The position numbers were made by a program, and so were the translations under genes. The notes under the pieces are model-generated. The model ran no database searches. It saw nothing but the letters and a program-made list of their open reading frames with translations, and was not told the DNA's origin. From an uncultured Bacteroidia bacterium (lineage in GTDB: Bacteria; Bacteroidota; Bacteroidia; NS11-12g; UBA9320): a stretch of DNA of 64,000 nt. The stretch's first letter is position 1. Each line of letters starts with the position of its first letter. The stretch lies in assembly GCA_943787465.1 (NCBI GenBank), contig CALSMN010000006.1, forward strand, positions 62,001 through 126,000, in the 5' to 3' direction. This document shows positions 8,829 through 16,869 of this stretch, piece by piece.

Positions 8829-8836
8829 CAAATGTA
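8829..8836 (-). promoter_or_regulatory. -7 box TACATTTG; decides the lipoprotein start
   Basis: Perfect TAnnTTTG on the minus strand. It covers the TTG at 8831 that would otherwise be taken as the start. Transcription should begin a few bases further on, leaving TTG 8801 as the first good start. Confidence 0.5.
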
Positions 8837-8859
8837 GTATCTTGTTGTAAGTTTTAATT

Positions 8860-8867
8860 TAGCTTTG
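8860..8867 (+). promoter_or_regulatory. -7 box TAGCTTTG for priA
   Basis: Perfect TAnnTTTG, 28 bases before the predicted TTG start at 8896. A TTG at 8842-8844 lies upstream, but at shorter spacing than the usual -33 element. Confidence 0.45.
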
Positions 8868-8895
8868 AACATTATTACATCTATTTTTACACTAT

Positions 8896-11361
8896 TTGGA
8901 CAATCATGATTCCATACATACTCTTTTTGTGGAGGTAATTCTTCCGCTCAATCTCAAAAATTCTTTCACATATAGAGTGCCTCAAGAATTGAATGAGGAA
9001 GCTGTTATAGGAAAACGAGTTAGTGTTCCATTGGGTAAAAAAAAGATTTTAGCTGGTCTTATCCTTTCTATCCACGAGCATCCTCCGACAGATTATCAGG
9101 CACGATATATTATTGATATTATTGATAATGAACCCATTGTAGACAGCAATCAACTCGAATTATGGAAATGGATTTCAAATTACTACATGACTGCGTTAGG
9201 ATTAGTATACAATGCAGCAATGCCTGCAGGTTTGAAACTAGAAGGTGAAGCAAAAATCATAATTAACCCAGATTTTGAACTCACTTTTTCTGAACTAGAT
9301 GAAAAAGAAATTATTTTATTGGATTCCGTTCGATCGGGAAAAGAGTTGACTATTACCCAAGCTGCGATAGTGATTAAAACTCCAGCTATTCATAAATTTA
9401 TAAAATCACTTTATATCAAGGGAGCAATTCTAATAAAAGAAGACATTAAGGAAAGCTACACCGCTAAATTCACAACATTTATTCGACTGCACGAAGAAAT
9501 AATATACGAGGAACAGCTAAACCACATTTTTAATACCCTTGAAAAAAGAGCAAAAAATCAGCTCAAAGCACTCATGATCTTTATTTCTAATAATGGAATA
9601 AATGGCGAATGTGAGAAATCTTCCTTGGTAAAATTAAACGTAACAAATGCAGCGATCAATGGATTAATTGATAAACAAGTGTTCGTTCAAGAAAAAAGAG
9701 AACAATCTCGGATTCAATTTTCTACAACTGAAAAAGAAATTGAACGATTGAACTCCGAACAAGAAAAGGCAATAACCACAATTAAAGATGGATTTAGGTT
9801 AAATAAACCAGCACTTATTCATGGGGTGACGGGTAGTGGCAAAACACATGTATATAGTCACTTAATCCAAGAGGTTTTAGACCAAAAAAAGCAAGTGTTG
9901 TTTCTGCTACCTGAAATTGCTTTAACCAGCCAATTGATCACCCGATTGGAGAAAAATTTCGGGAAAAGACTTCTAGTATCTCATTCTAAATTTACCAACA
10001 ACGAACGCCTAGAAGTATACCAGGCCATTGCTCGAGGAGAATCCTATTTGATAGTTGGCACAAGATCTGCAATTTTGCTTCCATTCAAAAATTTAGGCCT
10101 GATTATCGTAGATGAAGAACATGAGAACAGTTTTAAGCAACATGAACCTGCACCACGATTCAATGCTAGAGACACTGCTTTATATCTTGCCTCAAAAAAT
10201 ATCATACCTATTGTTTTAGGAAGTGCCACTCCCGCCATTGAAAGTTATTTCAATGCTAAAAACCAAAAATATCAGTTAGTTCAGCTCAAACAGCGATTTA
10301 ATGATTCTCCTCTGCCTACGTTTGAAGTGGTGGATATGAAAATTCAGAAAAAGCAAAAAAGAATCAAAGGCATATTCAGCGATACACTTCTAAAAGCCAT
10401 TGAGGAGACTAAATTAAAAGGCAAGCAAACCATCCTCTTTCAAAATAAAAAAGGATATGTTCCTATTTTAGAATGCAATGTGTGCGCTTGGACACCCAAA
10501 TGTCAAAATTGTGACATTTCGCTAACCTACTACAAATACCAAGAAAATTTACGCTGTCACTATTGCGGATACAAACAAGAAGTAGTAAACCAATGTGTCA
10601 CATGTGGGAATACAGGTATTGAATTAATTGGATATGGAACAGAACGGATTGAAGATGAACTTTCTCTTTATCTACCCAATCTCAAGATTCAGCGGATGGA
10701 TTATAATACAACTCGGTTAAAAAATGGCCATAAAAAAATCATTGATGATTTTGCTTCCAAAAAAATTGATGTTCTCATTGGTACACAAATGGTTGCAAAA
10801 GGATTAGATTTTGAACATGTAACTACCGTTGGTGTTTTGAATGCTGATCACATCATCAATTTTCCAGACTTTAGATCCAATGAAAGAGCATACTCTCTCA
10901 TTACTCAAGTTGCAGGAAGAGCAGGAAGGAAAAAAGACAAAGGTACTGTATACATACAAACATCAAAACCTGAACACAATGTCATTCAAAAAATTACAGA
11001 ACATGATTATACCGGTATGTTCGAAACAGATCTACAAGAACGTGAACAATTTAACTATCCTCCCTTCTACCGATTAATTCAAATCACAATAAAACATCGA
11101 GATGCCCTTGAATTATACAAACTTGGAAGTATTGCCAAGGATGCATTAACCACTCCATTTGGCTCTGCACTACTTGGCCCTGAAAAACCATATATAGGTA
11201 AGATTAGAAATTGGTATATGCTCCATTTTGTACTCAAAATTGAAAATAAAGGGAGTCAAATTAAATTACAGAAAAACAAACTTGCCATAGTTATTCATGC
11301 ATTACAGAAGATGAAGGATTTTCAAAAAGCAAAGGTGATTATAGATGTCGACCCATTATAA
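8896..11361 (+). CDS. priA: Primosomal protein N' (PriA helicase)
   Basis: PriA is the 3'-to-5' helicase that reloads the replisome at stalled forks. The Walker A motif GVTGSGKT is at residues 310-317, the DEEH box at 406-409, and eight zinc-binding cysteines lie between 527 and 570 (CNVC, CQNC, CHYC, CVTC), matching the two zinc sites of PriA. GSATPAIESYF, GTQMVAKGLDF and VAGRAGR mark the later helicase motifs. The length of 821 is typical of Bacteroidota PriA. The start is given as TTG 8896; an ATG at 8906 is out of frame, and GTG 8929 just before the conserved VEVILPL segment is the main alternative. Confidence 0.95.
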   Translation: MDNHDSIHTLFVEVILPLNLKNSFTYRVPQELNEEAVIGKRVSVPLGKKKILAGLILSIHEHPPTDYQARYIIDIIDNEPIVDSNQLELWKWISNYYMTALGLVYNAAMPAGLKLEGEAKIIINPDFELTFSELDEKEIILLDSVRSGKELTITQAAIVIKTPAIHKFIKSLYIKGAILIKEDIKESYTAKFTTFIRLHEEIIYEEQLNHIFNTLEKRAKNQLKALMIFISNNGINGECEKSSLVKLNVTNAAINGLIDKQVFVQEKREQSRIQFSTTEKEIERLNSEQEKAITTIKDGFRLNKPALIHGVTGSGKTHVYSHLIQEVLDQKKQVLFLLPEIALTSQLITRLEKNFGKRLLVSHSKFTNNERLEVYQAIARGESYLIVGTRSAILLPFKNLGLIIVDEEHENSFKQHEPAPRFNARDTALYLASKNIIPIVLGSATPAIESYFNAKNQKYQLVQLKQRFNDSPLPTFEVVDMKIQKKQKRIKGIFSDTLLKAIEETKLKGKQTILFQNKKGYVPILECNVCAWTPKCQNCDISLTYYKYQENLRCHYCGYKQEVVNQCVTCGNTGIELIGYGTERIEDELSLYLPNLKIQRMDYNTTRLKNGHKKIIDDFASKKIDVLIGTQMVAKGLDFEHVTTVGVLNADHIINFPDFRSNERAYSLITQVAGRAGRKKDKGTVYIQTSKPEHNVIQKITEHDYTGMFETDLQEREQFNYPPFYRLIQITIKHRDALELYKLGSIAKDALTTPFGSALLGPEKPYIGKIRNWYMLHFVLKIENKGSQIKLQKNKLAIVIHALQKMKDFQKAKVIIDVDPL

Positions 11362-11376
11362 TTCATTATCACCTCT

Positions 11377-11384
11377 TATATTTG
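11377..11384 (+). promoter_or_regulatory. -7 box TATATTTG immediately ahead of the DUF1573 gene
   Basis: Perfect TAnnTTTG with only 4 bases between the box and the ATG at 11389. At normal Bacteroidota spacing transcription would start at or within a base or two of the ATG, so the transcript may be leaderless. Confidence 0.5.
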
Positions 11385-11388
11385 TTGT

Positions 11389-11823
11389 ATGCGAAACTTT
11401 TTAATCCTTACTACACTCCTTTTTAACACTTTAGTATGGGCACAAAACAAACCCGAAGCCACTTTTACTGAAAAAGGAAAACAATTGGGAGAAGTAAAAG
11501 AAGGAACCCTTCTTAAAACCGTATATATGTTCACCAATACTGGAGATCGTAATTTGATTCTTCAAAAAGTAGAACCCAGTTGTGGATGTACCGTTGCTGA
11601 ATATCCAAAATACCCCATTCAACCCGGAGCAAAGGACTCTATTGTGGTAACTTTTGATACGCATGACAGAGTGGGTTATCAGGCTAAAGGTATAAATATA
11701 GAAAGTAATGCTGGTCCTATAAATCTTGTTTTTGAAGTCATGGTAATTCAAGCTACTATTAAAACTTATATAGGAGAACCATTTATTAATGAGGAAAGTC
11801 ATGAAGGGCATAATCATAATTAG
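11389..11823 (+). CDS. DUF1573 domain secreted protein
   Basis: A 144-residue exported protein: signal peptide MRNFLILTTLLFNTLVWAQ, then a single DUF1573 immunoglobulin-like domain marked by TNTGDRNLILQKVEPSCGCTV and YPIQPGAKDSIVVTFD. DUF1573 proteins are abundant in Bacteroidota, and the paired SCGC cysteines are a family hallmark. The His/Glu-rich tail (ESHEGHNHN) could bind metal, which is inference. The function is unknown. It lies 27 bases after priA but has its own -7 box. Confidence 0.88.
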   Translation: MRNFLILTTLLFNTLVWAQNKPEATFTEKGKQLGEVKEGTLLKTVYMFTNTGDRNLILQKVEPSCGCTVAEYPKYPIQPGAKDSIVVTFDTHDRVGYQAKGINIESNAGPINLVFEVMVIQATIKTYIGEPFINEESHEGHNHN

Positions 11824-11869
11824 ATGAATATTTAAATCATTTTTTTGAGAAACATATTATTTTTAATTG

Positions 11870-12685
11870 ATGCCTAAACCAAAATTAACTGCAGAAAATT
11901 ATAAAGAAATAAATCGTACAGCATGGAACAGTAGAACACCCATTCATTTGGAATCAGAATTTTACAACCTTAACGGTTTTTTAAATGGGGATAATTCTTT
12001 AAATGAAATTGAACTAAATCTGCTTGGAGAAATACAAGGTCAATCAATTTTACACTTACAATGCCATTTTGGACAAGACTCGTTATCCTTGAGTAGATTG
12101 GGAGCAAAGGTAACTGGAATGGATATATCAGACCAAGCCATCAGTAAAGCAAAACAATTAGCAAAAGATCTTCAACTAGATACGAAATTTATTTGTTGTG
12201 ATATCTACGAACTACCTCAATACTTGGATGAAAAATTCGACATTATTCTCACCAGCTATGGAACCATTGGCTGGATTCCAAATCTGGATCAATGGGCAAA
12301 AACAATCCATCATTTTTTAAAACCAGGTGGACAATTTGTATTTGTAGAATTTCATCCTATCGTTTGGATGTTTGATGATAACTTTGAAAATATAGGGTAT
12401 CGATACTTCAATTCTGGAGCAATCATTGAAACATTAAATGGCACATATGCAAATCATGAAGCCGAAATTTCACAAGATTATGTGATGTGGAACCATGGAT
12501 TGAGTGAGGTTATTACAAGCTTGATTCAAAATGGACTTGAAATCAAATCGTTACAAGAATTTGATTATTCCCCTTACAACTGTTTTCAGAATACGATTGA
12601 ATTTGAACCAAAAAAATATAGAATAAAGCATTTGGGTAACAAAATACCTTTGGTTTATGCTGTCAGCGCAACAAAAAATAACTAG
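11870..12685 (+). CDS. Class I SAM-dependent methyltransferase
   Basis: A 271-residue soluble methyltransferase. The SAM-binding motif I is HLQCHFGQDSLSLSRLGA (about residues 64-81), followed by VTGMDISDQAI, where the acidic residue contacts the ribose, and FDIILTSYGTIGWIP as motif II. The His-Phe-Gly variant of the glycine motif is common in the Bacteroidota version of this family. The substrate is unknown. ATG 11870 is preferred to the overlapping TTG at 11867. A hairpin at 12701 probably terminates the transcript. Confidence 0.85.
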   Translation: MPKPKLTAENYKEINRTAWNSRTPIHLESEFYNLNGFLNGDNSLNEIELNLLGEIQGQSILHLQCHFGQDSLSLSRLGAKVTGMDISDQAISKAKQLAKDLQLDTKFICCDIYELPQYLDEKFDIILTSYGTIGWIPNLDQWAKTIHHFLKPGGQFVFVEFHPIVWMFDDNFENIGYRYFNSGAIIETLNGTYANHEAEISQDYVMWNHGLSEVITSLIQNGLEIKSLQEFDYSPYNCFQNTIEFEPKKYRIKHLGNKIPLVYAVSATKNN

Positions 12686-12700
12686 GAAATCACTCAAATG

Positions 12701-12722
12701 ATACCGTTATTTCGGTATTTTC
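12701..12722 (+). terminator. Probable intrinsic terminator after the methyltransferase
   Basis: A short stem ATACCG/CGGTAT with a TTATTT loop, followed by a T-rich run. It sits 15 bases after the stop codon at 12685. Confidence 0.5.
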
Positions 12723-12810
12723 TCGAAATAATTTACTTAACAGTCATTTTATCGCCTGAAATAACGCATCCATATTTTCAACTATTCATCACACCTCACC
12801 AGAATTTTAT

Positions 12811-12818
12811 TAATTTTG
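12811..12818 (+). promoter_or_regulatory. -7 box TAATTTTG for the second methyltransferase
   Basis: Perfect TAnnTTTG, 20 bases before the ATG at 12839. Confidence 0.5.
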
Positions 12819-12838
12819 AACTATAATTTACAAATCTT

Positions 12839-13717
12839 ATGGCTATGAAACCAGGCTCAAACCATTACACTCGTTCAAAAAATAATACAATTAGTAAAAT
12901 CAATAAGCATCTTCAAATAATGAAGAATCGTGTATTATTTAAATCATATATTAACCAAATTAGCGCTTATGATAATCCCGTATTAACGCAAGTAATCAAT
13001 TCAATTCTTAAAGTTAAAAATAAATCCTATGCTATTTCTGATCAGCACATATTTAAATCTATTGAAAATTATCGAAAAGAATTGACTCTCAATACTAAAA
13101 CTATATCGTATGAAATATTTAATTCAAATGCAAAAAGCCAAGTACATGAGATTTATAGACTGGCAGCATCTTCCCCTATATGGGGAGAATTATTGTATTT
13201 TTTAGTTCGTGATAATCAATCTAAAAAAATTCTTGAAATTGGCACAAATGTGGGTATTTCAGGCACATATATTCTACATGCAATGAAACAAAATTTCGAA
13301 CACTTTAAATTCATAACCATGGAGGGTTTGGTTCAGTTGTGCGACTTATCTAATGAAAAATTTAAAAGCATTACAAGCGAACACAATTTTGATGTGATAT
13401 CCGGGTTATACGAGGATACATTTCCTGTAATTATAGAAAATGAGCGTGATTTTGACTTGTTATTCATTGACGGGAATCACCAAAAAGAACCAACCATAAT
13501 GTACTTCAATGAATTGAAAAAAAGTATGAGTAGTAAAGCGATTTTTGTCTTTGATGATATTAACTATAGTGAAGAAATGAAAGAAGCATGGAATTATATC
13601 AAGACAGATGAAAAGGTAAATTTTTCTATCGATCTATACAAATGGGGTATCCTCATCATTGATGAATCTGAAAAAATTAAAAATAAAGCTTTCGGGATAC
13701 ATCTATCCTATCATTAA
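12839..13717 (+). CDS. O-methyltransferase-like SAM-dependent enzyme
   Basis: A 292-residue class I methyltransferase of the type found next to O-methyltransferase family 3 in databases. Motif I is ILEIGTNVGISGTYILHAM; the metal/SAM motif FDLLFIDGNHQKEPT and VFDDINYSEEM follow in the expected order. The N-terminal 90 residues carry helical sequence that probably forms the substrate lid. The substrate is unknown. It stands alone with its own promoter and converges on the small membrane-protein genes at 13799. Bases 13718-13798 show nothing recognisable. Confidence 0.75.
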   Translation: MAMKPGSNHYTRSKNNTISKINKHLQIMKNRVLFKSYINQISAYDNPVLTQVINSILKVKNKSYAISDQHIFKSIENYRKELTLNTKTISYEIFNSNAKSQVHEIYRLAASSPIWGELLYFLVRDNQSKKILEIGTNVGISGTYILHAMKQNFEHFKFITMEGLVQLCDLSNEKFKSITSEHNFDVISGLYEDTFPVIIENERDFDLLFIDGNHQKEPTIMYFNELKKSMSSKAIFVFDDINYSEEMKEAWNYIKTDEKVNFSIDLYKWGILIIDESEKIKNKAFGIHLSYH

Positions 13718-13798
13718 AAATATCTTATAAATACAATCCTGATTTTACGCTAACCTAGAATACGTTTCCAATAAGGCTGTAATAAAATATTTAAAGGA

Positions 13799-13957
13799 TT
13801 AGTCATCTTTTTCTTTTTTCCCAAACACCGGTTTGAAAATAAAATATACGCCAATAAAAACAATAATTGTGACCAAAACCTCTGATAAACCCCACAACCA
13901 AATGGGTGCGTCAGGAGCCCGTTGAATTGAATCAGATATCGCTTGAACCAATATCAT
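13799..13957 (-). CDS. Small single-pass membrane protein beside an NSS transporter
   Basis: A 52-residue reading frame from ATG 13957 to TAA at 13799. The N-terminal 20 residues are polar and include APDAPIW; one transmembrane helix follows (LSEVLVTIIVFIGVYFIF, about 24-41), and the C-terminal tail is charged (KPVFGKKEKDD). It begins only 3 bases after the stop of the other small gene and shares strand and spacing with the NSS transporter gene, so it is very likely in the same operon. I recognise no family. A second accessory subunit of the transporter is inference. Confidence 0.6.
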   Translation of the reverse strand: MILVQAISDSIQRAPDAPIWLWGLSEVLVTIIVFIGVYFIFKPVFGKKEKDD

Positions 13958-13960
13958 ATC

Positions 13961-14104
13961 TTATCGTGGATCATCATCATTTTCTGAATATGAATCAGGT
14001 TCTGGTTTTGGAGGAGTAACCAAAACTCTGTAAAAAAAGTACCCAGATATCAGCGTAACCGAAACTTGTACGACTATCATTAGTATTAATGCAGAATTAC
14101 TCAT
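13961..14104 (-). CDS. MetS-like NSS transporter small subunit
   Basis: A 47-residue protein from ATG 14104 to TAA at 13961, one base after the transporter's stop codon. It has one transmembrane helix (residues about 5-27) followed by VLVTPPKPEPDSYS and an acidic tail. This fits the MetS-family small subunit, first described as MetS of the corynebacterial methionine transporter MetPS, where the small protein is needed for transport. Family membership is from pattern and context, not from an alignment. Its short length means automatic gene callers can miss it. Confidence 0.75.
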   Translation of the reverse strand: MSNSALILMIVVQVSVTLISGYFFYRVLVTPPKPEPDSYSENDDDPR

Positions 14105-14105
14105 A

Positions 14106-15737
14106 TTATTTATTTAATTTTTGTTTACGTAAATTAGATGCATGACGGACCATTAAAGCCAGGCCTATAAAAGTACCAAGTAATAACAAACGAGACATAT
14201 CTACAAAGAAAACCGACGTTAGCTTATCATTTATCATCCAACTGGCATCCTCCTCTTCGATATGAAGAATCTTACCTATTATACTACTTTTATCTAAAAT
14301 CCATTCACCACTAAGTGCAGCTTGCCAATCATTATCTTTGGGCGTAAAGAGAGAGGCCAGAAATATCACAAGTATAAATAATGGAGTCACCCACTTGATA
14401 ATGAATTTATATATTTGAGGTACTTTCATATCTGCACCATAATTGATCTCATCCCAACCTTTGTCCATGCCAAACACCCAAGCAAACAGAATTACTTCTG
14501 CCAAAGCAAATACGACCAAAGAAACGGTACCCGTCCAGTAATCATATTCATCAAATACGCCATATTCAAAAAAGAAAATCGTGGGCAATGCTAATATAAA
14601 TATAAATATACCCAAAGTCCAAGAAGCTTTATTCCTCGACCAGTCAAACTCGTCTTGAACAAACCCCATCCAGGGTGTTCCCATAGCGAGAGAAGAAGTA
14701 ATTCCAGCAAAGAAAAGCAGTCCAAACCATGCTACACCAGCTATTACAGAAATGACATGGCCCCATTGATCAAATAAATACGGCATGGTCTTAAAAGCCA
14801 TCATAAAACCTGCATTTTCTTTAACCCAATCTAATCCTAAGAAACCTACAGCTATTGGAATTACAACAGATGCTCCCAATACAATCTCAACAAAACCGTT
14901 CATCCAACCCGCACTCATAGCATTTAGGGCTATATCGTCTCGTTTTTTAACATAAGAAGAATAACAAACAATGGTTCCCATTCCCACAGAAAGGGTGAAA
15001 AATATTTGCCCTGCAGCCTCTAACCATACTTTTGGATTCCACAAACTATCATATTGAGGTGACCATAAAAAATCCATACCAACATGAGAATTACAATCTT
15101 CACACCGACCTGTATCCCCCATTGTTATGGCCATTATAGCTAGAAATGCACCAAATCCAATTAGCATTGGCATAGCAATTTTAGCCACTTTCTCAATACC
15201 ACCACTTAGGCCTTTAGATAATATGTAAATATTAATGACCAAAGTCAACGTAAAAGCCATCAAAGCAATAATGGGAATATTAACACCTCCAGAGCCTCCA
15301 TTGATATCTACATATTGATTAAAAACTTCACCGACTTTAGTAATATCCATGCCAAAAAAATCTCCTTTTAAAGATTTGATGGTATAGGTCAGTGTCCAAG
15401 ATTCGATATACGTATAATAGGACATCACACCAATATTGGTGAAAATACCAAAGACTCCAAAATACTTCCAAAGTCTCTTTTTAGTCATATTATCTAAAAT
15501 AAAAGGGGTACTATGATCACCTCGTGACCCACCATACCGACCCATACTCCATTCTACCCACAACAAGGGAATACCCATTAGCAAAAAACTAACAATGTAT
15601 GGGATAATAAAAGCACCCCCCCCATTTTCTACCGCTTTTACTGGAAATCGAAGAAAGTTACCAAGTCCAACTGCATTTCCTGCCATGGCCAAAATTAGTC
15701 CTACCCTAGTTCCCCAAGACTCTGTTGATTTGCTCAT
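14106..15737 (-). CDS. Sodium-dependent transporter of the NSS (SNF) family
   Basis: A 543-residue inner-membrane symporter of the neurotransmitter:sodium symporter family, related to LeuT. The sodium/substrate loop of helix 1 is conserved (GNAVGLGNFLRFP, residues 20-32), as are WVEWSMGRYGG at 60-70 and GQIFFTLSVGMG in helix 6. About 11-12 hydrophobic helices span the protein. Substrates are usually amino acids, but the particular one cannot be read from sequence. It is followed directly by two tiny membrane-protein genes (gaps of 1 and 3 bases), at least one of which looks like a MetS subunit. Confidence 0.93.
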   Translation of the reverse strand: MSKSTESWGTRVGLILAMAGNAVGLGNFLRFPVKAVENGGGAFIIPYIVSFLLMGIPLLWVEWSMGRYGGSRGDHSTPFILDNMTKKRLWKYFGVFGIFTNIGVMSYYTYIESWTLTYTIKSLKGDFFGMDITKVGEVFNQYVDINGGSGGVNIPIIALMAFTLTLVINIYILSKGLSGGIEKVAKIAMPMLIGFGAFLAIMAITMGDTGRCEDCNSHVGMDFLWSPQYDSLWNPKVWLEAAGQIFFTLSVGMGTIVCYSSYVKKRDDIALNAMSAGWMNGFVEIVLGASVVIPIAVGFLGLDWVKENAGFMMAFKTMPYLFDQWGHVISVIAGVAWFGLLFFAGITSSLAMGTPWMGFVQDEFDWSRNKASWTLGIFIFILALPTIFFFEYGVFDEYDYWTGTVSLVVFALAEVILFAWVFGMDKGWDEINYGADMKVPQIYKFIIKWVTPLFILVIFLASLFTPKDNDWQAALSGEWILDKSSIIGKILHIEEEDASWMINDKLTSVFFVDMSRLLLLGTFIGLALMVRHASNLRKQKLNK

Positions 15738-15784
15738 AATTATATAAGGTGCAATATGGCTAAAATTTGAGGAAAGCCCAAATT

Positions 15785-16471
15785 TTATCGTATTCGCTTA
15801 GCAGAATGATAGGCGTGGGATTGTTCTTGAGTTTGAACATTCAAAATACCTTCTTTTTGGATTGAATCCATGCGAACCATTCCATGAGCATGAATGATTT
15901 GACCATCACCTATGAAAATACCTACATGAGTAACACGATTATTATTTTCAAAAAAGACTAAGTCCCCTTCAAATAAATCAGCAAATGGTACAGCTTTACC
16001 TTGTTTTTGTTGTTGCGATGCATCTCGTGGTAAAAGAATATTAACGCATTTATAGACGACTTGCACAAAACCTGAACAATCAATTCCAGAAAAATGTCGA
16101 CCACCCCAAAGATAAGGCGAACCTAAAAATTTTTTAGCTATCTCGCTAATACTCTGAGTCGATATTTTTTTTTCAATAACCAATTGAGAGCCCATTGAAC
16201 TACACAATGGCTGATTACATAAATCACTTATAGTGTGTTGGAGAATATCCAATTGAGTATATCGAGGAACTTCCTGAGTCCAATGATAAATACTTGCATT
16301 GCTTATCCAACCTTCATAACCATCATAATCCATAGCAATAAAAGACCAATCATTTTCGGATTTTAAAATTCTGTAGGTTTCTCCATATAATAATTGAGAA
16401 ACCATCTCAGCATTACTAGCCGGATGTGACCGAATAGGAATCTGAGACACATGACAAATTCCGTGAGTCAT
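15785..16471 (-). CDS. NlpC/P60 (C40) peptidase with SH3-like domain
   Basis: A 228-residue cell-wall peptidase. An N-terminal bacterial SH3-like region (about 1-65, with VSQIPIRSHPASNAEMVSQLL) precedes the NlpC/P60 domain. The catalytic residues are C132 (IDCSGF), H182 (THVGIF) and H194 in IIHAH. Homologues cut the D-Glu to diamino-acid bond in peptidoglycan peptides. There is no signal peptide, so it may act on recycled cytoplasmic muropeptides like YkfC-type enzymes; that is inference. The gene starts 3 bases after the ferredoxin gene, suggesting co-transcription. Confidence 0.92.
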   Translation of the reverse strand: MTHGICHVSQIPIRSHPASNAEMVSQLLYGETYRILKSENDWSFIAMDYDGYEGWISNASIYHWTQEVPRYTQLDILQHTISDLCNQPLCSSMGSQLVIEKKISTQSISEIAKKFLGSPYLWGGRHFSGIDCSGFVQVVYKCVNILLPRDASQQQKQGKAVPFADLFEGDLVFFENNNRVTHVGIFIGDGQIIHAHGMVRMDSIQKEGILNVQTQEQSHAYHSAKRIR

Positions 16472-16474
16472 CGT

Positions 16475-16822
16475 TTAAATATGAAGTTTTGCTTTACGTG
16501 CCAATAGCACATCTTCTGTTTCTTGTCGATCTGGATCTGGAACACAGCAATCCACGGGACAAACTGCAGCACATTGGGGCTCCTCATGAAACCCTTTGCA
16601 TTCTGTACATTTATCTGGTACTATGTAATAAACTTCATCTGATATGGGTTGTTGGATTGAATCAACTACAACCGTTTCTCCGGACTCAAGCGTGTAGTTC
16701 CCAGTAACACCTGTGCCATCAGCTAATTTCCACTCAGCTCCTGCCTCATATATAGCTGTATTGGGACACTCAGGTTCACAGGCTCCACAGTTTATACACT
16801 CATCGGTTATGATAATTGCCAT
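16475..16822 (-). CDS. 2x[4Fe-4S] ferredoxin
   Basis: A 115-residue ferredoxin. The first cluster motif is C9-x2-C12-x2-C15-x3-C19-P; the second is C72-x2-C75-x8-C84-x3-C88-P, with extra C92 and C93. The insertion of about 50 residues between motifs and the x8 spacing are typical of the long Alvin-type bacterial 2[4Fe-4S] ferredoxins. It is a soluble low-potential electron carrier; its partner is unknown. The cytochrome c gene lies 47 bases upstream and the NlpC gene 3 bases downstream, on the same strand. Confidence 0.93.
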   Translation of the reverse strand: MAIIITDECINCGACEPECPNTAIYEAGAEWKLADGTGVTGNYTLESGETVVVDSIQQPISDEVYYIVPDKCTECKGFHEEPQCAAVCPVDCCVPDPDRQETEDVLLARKAKLHI

Positions 16823-16869
16823 GGTACAAAGGAAAACTTTTATGATTAAATTAAGTAGCCATTTTGCAC

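Noticed and set aside
11824-11869. Terminator after the DUF1573 gene
   Set aside because: A T run is present, but the stem before it is only about four pairs with a bulge.
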